From Halichondria panicea (taxonomy: Eukaryota; Porifera; Demospongiae; Suberitida; Halichondriidae), in assembly GCF_963675165.1 (NCBI RefSeq), contig NC_087379.1, positions 3,783,442 to 3,847,441 on the forward strand: a stretch of DNA of 64,000 nucleotides, read 5' to 3'. The notes under the pieces are model-generated. The model was not told the origin of the DNA and ran no database searches. It was given only the letters and a program-made list of their open reading frames with translations. This document shows positions 60,571-64,000 of the stretch, one piece after another; positions within the stretch are counted from its first letter, which is position 1; each line of letters begins with the position of its first letter. Both the position numbers and the translations under genes were made by a program.

Positions 60571-60690
60571 CTAGCTAGCCTCGATCCCAGCCCCTCTCAC
60601 TAGAGGGCCTGGTAAACACTGTTTGCGCGTGGGTGGATTCAATAGTAAATTTGTTAGTAAAACTCTTTGTAATTTATCAATTAACCTTTT
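60571..60690. mobile_element. Repeat with CCTCGATCCCAGCCCCTCT end
   Basis: This is the inverted homologue of 42185-42322. CCTCGATCCCAGCCCCTCTC, GAGGGCCTGGTA and CACTGTTTGCG occur in order. Confidence 0.65.
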
Positions 60691-60749
60691 GTACTATGGT
60701 GGTTGATTAAACTATTAAAGAGAAATCGCCCATCACAACTCTAGCACTC

Positions 60750-60962
60750 TAGCCTCGAGACCAGCCGTTCGTTATCTGAAAGAACGCCTGGTCAAGTTCT
60801 AATGTGCCAGCTGAGTCAGCGTTTTATAGCATCATAATAATACACCTTGTGCGGGCAATTACCGGTCCAAGAAATTCCTGGACCGCTGGACGAGTGCTAC
60901 ATTTGGAACTTGACCAGGCGTTCTTTCAGATAACGAACGGCTGGTCTCGAGACTCGAGGCTC
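60750..60962. mobile_element. MITE, TAGCCTCGAGACCAGCCGTT inverted ends
   Basis: AGCCTCGAGACCAGCCGTTC, GTTATCTGAAAGAACGCCTG and GTCAAGTTC are perfectly inverted at 60906-60962 except for a small doubling (CTCGAGACTCGAG). The arms are about 55 bp around a centre of about 100 bp. Half of the same element stands alone at 62353-62395. Confidence 0.85.
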
Positions 60963-61231
60963 ATACAATGCAAGGAGCACTGATCTTACTGAGATGGAAG
61001 CAAGTAGACTTGCCAGAGCCGGTAGGTACAGGTACTGACAGAAAAACGCCCACCACTCTACCACAGTACAAATGAAGACTTTTCAACAAGAGCAGAACAG
61101 AAGTAGAACCCATATATCACAACAAAACTAGTCACTAGTCTAGGTCATAAATGTTGTAAGTAGCTGTGTTATTTTATTAAAACTGCTGTGTTTGTGCAAT
61201 GACATCATTGTAAAATATACAATATACTGAC

Positions 61232-61290
61232 TAATTTACTAAGATATCTCGATCCCCAAGAATCTTGGGGCATGCGCAGACAATGTATAC
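61232..61290. mobile_element. Repeat end (inverted copy of 37385-37445)
   Basis: ACTAAGATATCTCGATCCCC, AAGAATCTTGGGG and CATGCGCAGACA mirror the block at the RecQ fragment. It abuts a reverse-transcriptase-type fragment here, as the other copy abuts the helicase. Confidence 0.7.
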
Positions 61291-61293
61291 CAA

Positions 61294-61548
61294 GTGGGAG
61301 TCCAGCGCAAGCTGGCTTCTAACCTTCAGAACTGCCGCAATGCAGGTCTGACGTGTGTCCCTCTTGTCGCTGAAACTCTTGGAGGTCTGGCCGAGGATTT
61401 CATCTCGACGATTCAAGTCATCGGCAGATCGATTCGTCTCCGATCAGGTGCCGACCGAGATACGGACACAACTAAACACCTCTTCGGCAGAGTCAGCTTG
61501 GCTTTGTGGCGGGGCTATGCTGATTTACAGAGCTCTGCCCCCTGGTGT
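61294..61548 (+). pseudogene. LINE-type element, C-terminal block (variant)
   Basis: The frame reads LASNLQNCRNAGLTCVPLVA, ETLGGLAEDFISTIQVIGRS and HLFGRVSLALWRGYADLQ. The order (L.....AG......PL...T.GG.........I..L.R, then R..LAL.RG.A) is the C-terminal block of reverse transcriptase proteins of this type. It is open over about 85 codons, better kept than the other two fragments. It starts immediately beside the 61232-61290 repeat. Confidence 0.6.
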
Positions 61549-61768
61549 AACTTAGTCATTTTTATATCTTAATTTATTTTAATTTAAAAAAAATTTATTT
61601 TAATTTATTCTGCCCCCACTTTGGCCTCACTCACTTTGTCACTCACTTTGCTCTGCCCCCTGGTGTAACTTAGTCATTTTTATATCTTAATTTATTTTAA
61701 TTTAAAAAAAATTTATTTTAATTTATTCTGCCCCCACTTTTTGGCCTCACTCACTTTGTCACTCACTT
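61532..61768. repeat. Tandem duplication, 118-bp period
   Basis: GCTCTGCCCCCTGGTGTAAC, a T/A-rich run (AATTTAAAAAAAATTTA) and TCACTCACTTTGTCACTCAC occur twice. The second copy has two extra T. A run of 17 A follows at 61784-61800. Confidence 0.85.
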
Positions 61769-61800
61769 TGTCATCACATGTTCAAAAAAAAAAAAAAAAA

Positions 61801-62527
61801 GAATGTCTCAATTGAGAGGCCTGGAATCGAAGCTAGCAGTTAGCTAGCTAATTACACGCGGCCTTTATTCGAGTTACTCTCCGTATTTACAGCTGACGTG
61901 ATCCCGTACCAAAAACAGTGGAAAAGGGTCACTACAATAGAAAGCTGGAATTGTGACTTGTTTTATTGCTCTGTTAGCTGACTCCAGGATCCCAGGAGTC
62001 ATATCATACTTCTCTGAGACTCCAGGCATCTTTGCTGTGATCCTGGACCTAGTCCACTGTGCATGCCTCATGTACCACTAACTCTGTTCTCACAGCATGC
62101 CTCTGTCTGGTTTAGTCCTGAGACAGATCAGCACTGCATTATATCACTCTTCTGGTTTCTTTATAATCATGTCACCAGCCGAGGGTTTGCACTTCAGTGC
62201 TCTAGTTATAATCCTTTGTAGTGTTAGCCATTTTTGTTTCCAATCCCCTTCCTTTTCGGATACAAATAATATTATTTTGACAGACATTAATTAAATAATA
62301 TTATTGTCAGTCAAATTAATGGGTTCCTATATATAGATTGCCTGTATACTGTTAGCCTCGAGACCAGCCGTTCGTTATCTGAAAGAAGTTCTTTCATACA
62401 CTACCGTATACCTCGCTTGCGATTGCACACCATGGGGATCTTGGACAAAAATTAATAATGCCATACAAACAAACTAAGGTCAACCGACTGCAACAATAAA
62501 GGGGTCTACATTAATAATTATTGTTCC
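61801..62527. other. Intergenic; half MITE
   Basis: TAGCCTCGAGACCAGCCGTT at 62353 is one arm of the 60750-60962 element. TCTCAATTGAGAGGCCTGGA near 61805 is another end-like palindrome. No gene was recognised. Confidence 0.5.
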
Positions 62528-63645
62528 CTACTTAGCAAGCAAGTTTAAGTCTATCTCGAAGAACACATAAGGATGGTAGTCTTGCTGCCCAAAAGAGAGT
62601 CCTTGCATGTCAAGCATCTAAAAAATGTTATAATTATTAAGAACATGCACACCTTTCTGATTAATACCTCAGCCTCTGACGCGATGTAATTTGAGTCAAG
62701 ATGACCATATAGACCGTTAAGAATTTCTGTCAATTTCTTTTGCGATTTTCTATGTGGCTTCATTATCACTGCTTGAAAATTCACAGGCAAGCTGTACCTA
62801 TACATGGGAACGAATCAATAATACCAAAAAAACATATAAACACAGAAAATGTACCTCAAAACAGATTCAGTAAATACACGCAGTGCTTTGAGATGAACCC
62901 AAGCTGAAAACACCTGGTTGAAATTAACTTTCAGCCAGTTCATCAGTGGTCCCTGCATTTACAATAACACAACATTTAATTTGATGCATGCACGAGGCAC
63001 TTATAATTATTACACCAGGGAGCGCGACTTTATTCCATAATAATGTATATACCCGTATAGCGCAAAATTTTCAAGGGGCTTAATTTTCGCGGATTTCGTG
63101 GGGTTAGCAATCTTACACGAAAATTAAGTCCACGAAAATTGTTCAGAATTATCTGCTATAACGATTTAAAGGCGTGGCTTCCGGTAAGCAGTCATTCCGC
63201 GAACATTGTGCAACGAAATGCTTTTGGAGGCCAATCCATGAAATATAAGTACCTCAAAAATTTCGTGCTATACGGTATTAACATTGTAGGTCCAGTCAGG
63301 CACACACACATGCATCAAGCGTTGCATTACAACTCACAAACTGCTTCTTCAGTTGAAGCTCAAGCTTCCCCTTTTCATCTCGCTCCTTTTGCACGGTCTT
63401 AGCATCGAAGTCAAACTCACGAACGATAAATCTGTTAAAGATTGACAAGTGAATAGTGTCGTTTTCACACACCAAAACTCAACTTTTTCTCTCGAGCATG
63501 ATGCTTGTATTCATCGGCTACTTTTCTAAACACAGTGACAGTGTATAGCCCATATTCAGAATCGTCCGCTACCTTTTTGGTTGACCTAGGTACTACCATC
63601 TGTGTAATTTTCTCATAAGAGTTTTCCCATTCCTTATAGAGAGAC
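62528..63645 (-). CDS. ATP6V1C: V-type proton ATPase subunit C, C-terminal five exons
   Basis: Subunit C is part of the cytosolic V1 sector of the vacuolar proton pump. It links V1 to V0 and is released when the pump is switched off. Exons (minus strand): 63645-63484, with [20 protein letters not shown] and [20 protein letters not shown]; 63431-63338, [20 protein letters not shown] and LELQLKKQF; 62952-62855, [20 protein letters not shown] and [13 protein letters not shown]; 62797-62668, [20 protein letters not shown] and [14 protein letters not shown]; 62617-62528, [20 protein letters not shown] then the TAG stop. All splice sites are GT-AG and the frame is unbroken across all five. The 190 residues are the C-terminal half of a protein normally about 380-390 residues long. 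The earlier exons must lie beyond the right edge. One intron contains a MITE. This is an ordinary host gene. Confidence 0.93.
63050..63279. mobile_element. MITE in an intron of the V-ATPase subunit C gene
   Basis: The left end CCCGTATAGCGCAAAATTTT and the right end AAATTTCGTGCTATACGGTA are inverted, with TA at both sides. The interior is the inverse of 46753-46989. It occupies most of the 384-base intron between the second and third visible exons; the other introns are 50-57 bases. Confidence 0.8.
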
Positions 63646-64000
63646 CTGGAGACGATGTGACAAATAAACTGCAGTACATTCACTCCAGCGTATCAAAAGT
63701 ACGCCGGGTTTCTATGACTCCACAGCAGAGAAGGCATGTACAGAATTATGGAACATCTATCAACTCCGAAGTGCATGTGTACGTCATAGAGAAAAAAATA
63801 AAGATGCTACATGTACAGTCAGGGATATATTGGCTCAGTGGTGACATAAGGGCAAGGCACTACTGGTACACATCACTCCAACTAGTGGGCAACTACTAGC
63901 TGGCTGTGGAATGCACCAGTCGCATGAAATACATTTTTTGCTTACCAACAAGTAACTTCAACGGTGCTATAGTATTACAAAAGGGACCGTTTCAGGATAT
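63646..64000. other. Upstream intron of the V-ATPase gene, window edge
   Basis: The sequence just before the exon at 63645 ends in a good AG acceptor (minus strand). No preceding exon was recognised up to the edge, so the intron or gene continues beyond the window. Confidence 0.5.

Overview
This is animal nuclear DNA, AT-rich, gene-poor and packed with transposon remains. The only clearly intact conserved gene is the C-terminal half of V-ATPase subunit C (62528-63645, minus strand). Its five exons are separated by introns of 50, 57, 384 and 52 bases. Such short introns, the abundance of ATAATTAT-like words and the repertoire of multi-copy families (DUF6589, RecQ-like helicase, HIRAN-like, RING-tailed proteins, BEL/Pao) suggest a basal metazoan, most likely a demosponge. 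That assignment is inference; a cnidarian is not excluded.

Layout. 1-6 kb: a MITE, then a decayed member (A) of a RING-tailed gene family, whose intron holds a 1.75-kb fold-back element with minisatellite arms. 6.6-11.8 kb: a complete but dead BEL/Pao LTR retrotransposon on the minus strand, with LTRs and a 5-bp target duplication. 12-16 kb: MITEs and dispersed repeats. 16.4-19.4 kb: RING-tailed member C (minus). 19.7-21.2 kb: a broken integrase-core (rve-like) gene. 21.8-22.7 kb: an ATCGAT-rich repeat. 25.5-31.4 kb: RING-tailed member D (plus), the best preserved, with a 4.2-kb intron full of inverted-repeat elements. 33.8 kb: a duplicated piece of that gene next to a short TTAGGG run. 34.3-35.5 kb: a pogo-like transposase. 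37.4-42.1 kb: a RecQ-like helicase C-terminus facing a DUF6589 gene tail to tail. 42.3 kb: a perfect 229-bp tandem duplication. 46-51.6 kb: hAT, IS630/Tc1, piggyBac and pogo fragments, plus a 1.2-kb TIR element that encloses a HIRAN-like ORF. 54.6-61.5 kb: three LINE-type reverse transcriptase fragments and palindromic MITEs. 62.5-63.7 kb: V-ATPase subunit C.

Themes. The protein-coding families are nearly all multi-copy and broken by frameshifts. Many of those breaks sit exactly at 9-35-bp tandem microduplications that occur throughout the window. Four or more small element families share TA-CCGTA...-type terminal inverted repeats. The three RING-tailed members share exon positions and an identical intron-1 position, so they arose by duplication of genomic DNA rather than by retrocopying. 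All family calls come from reading the translated sequence against remembered family motifs; no database search was possible.
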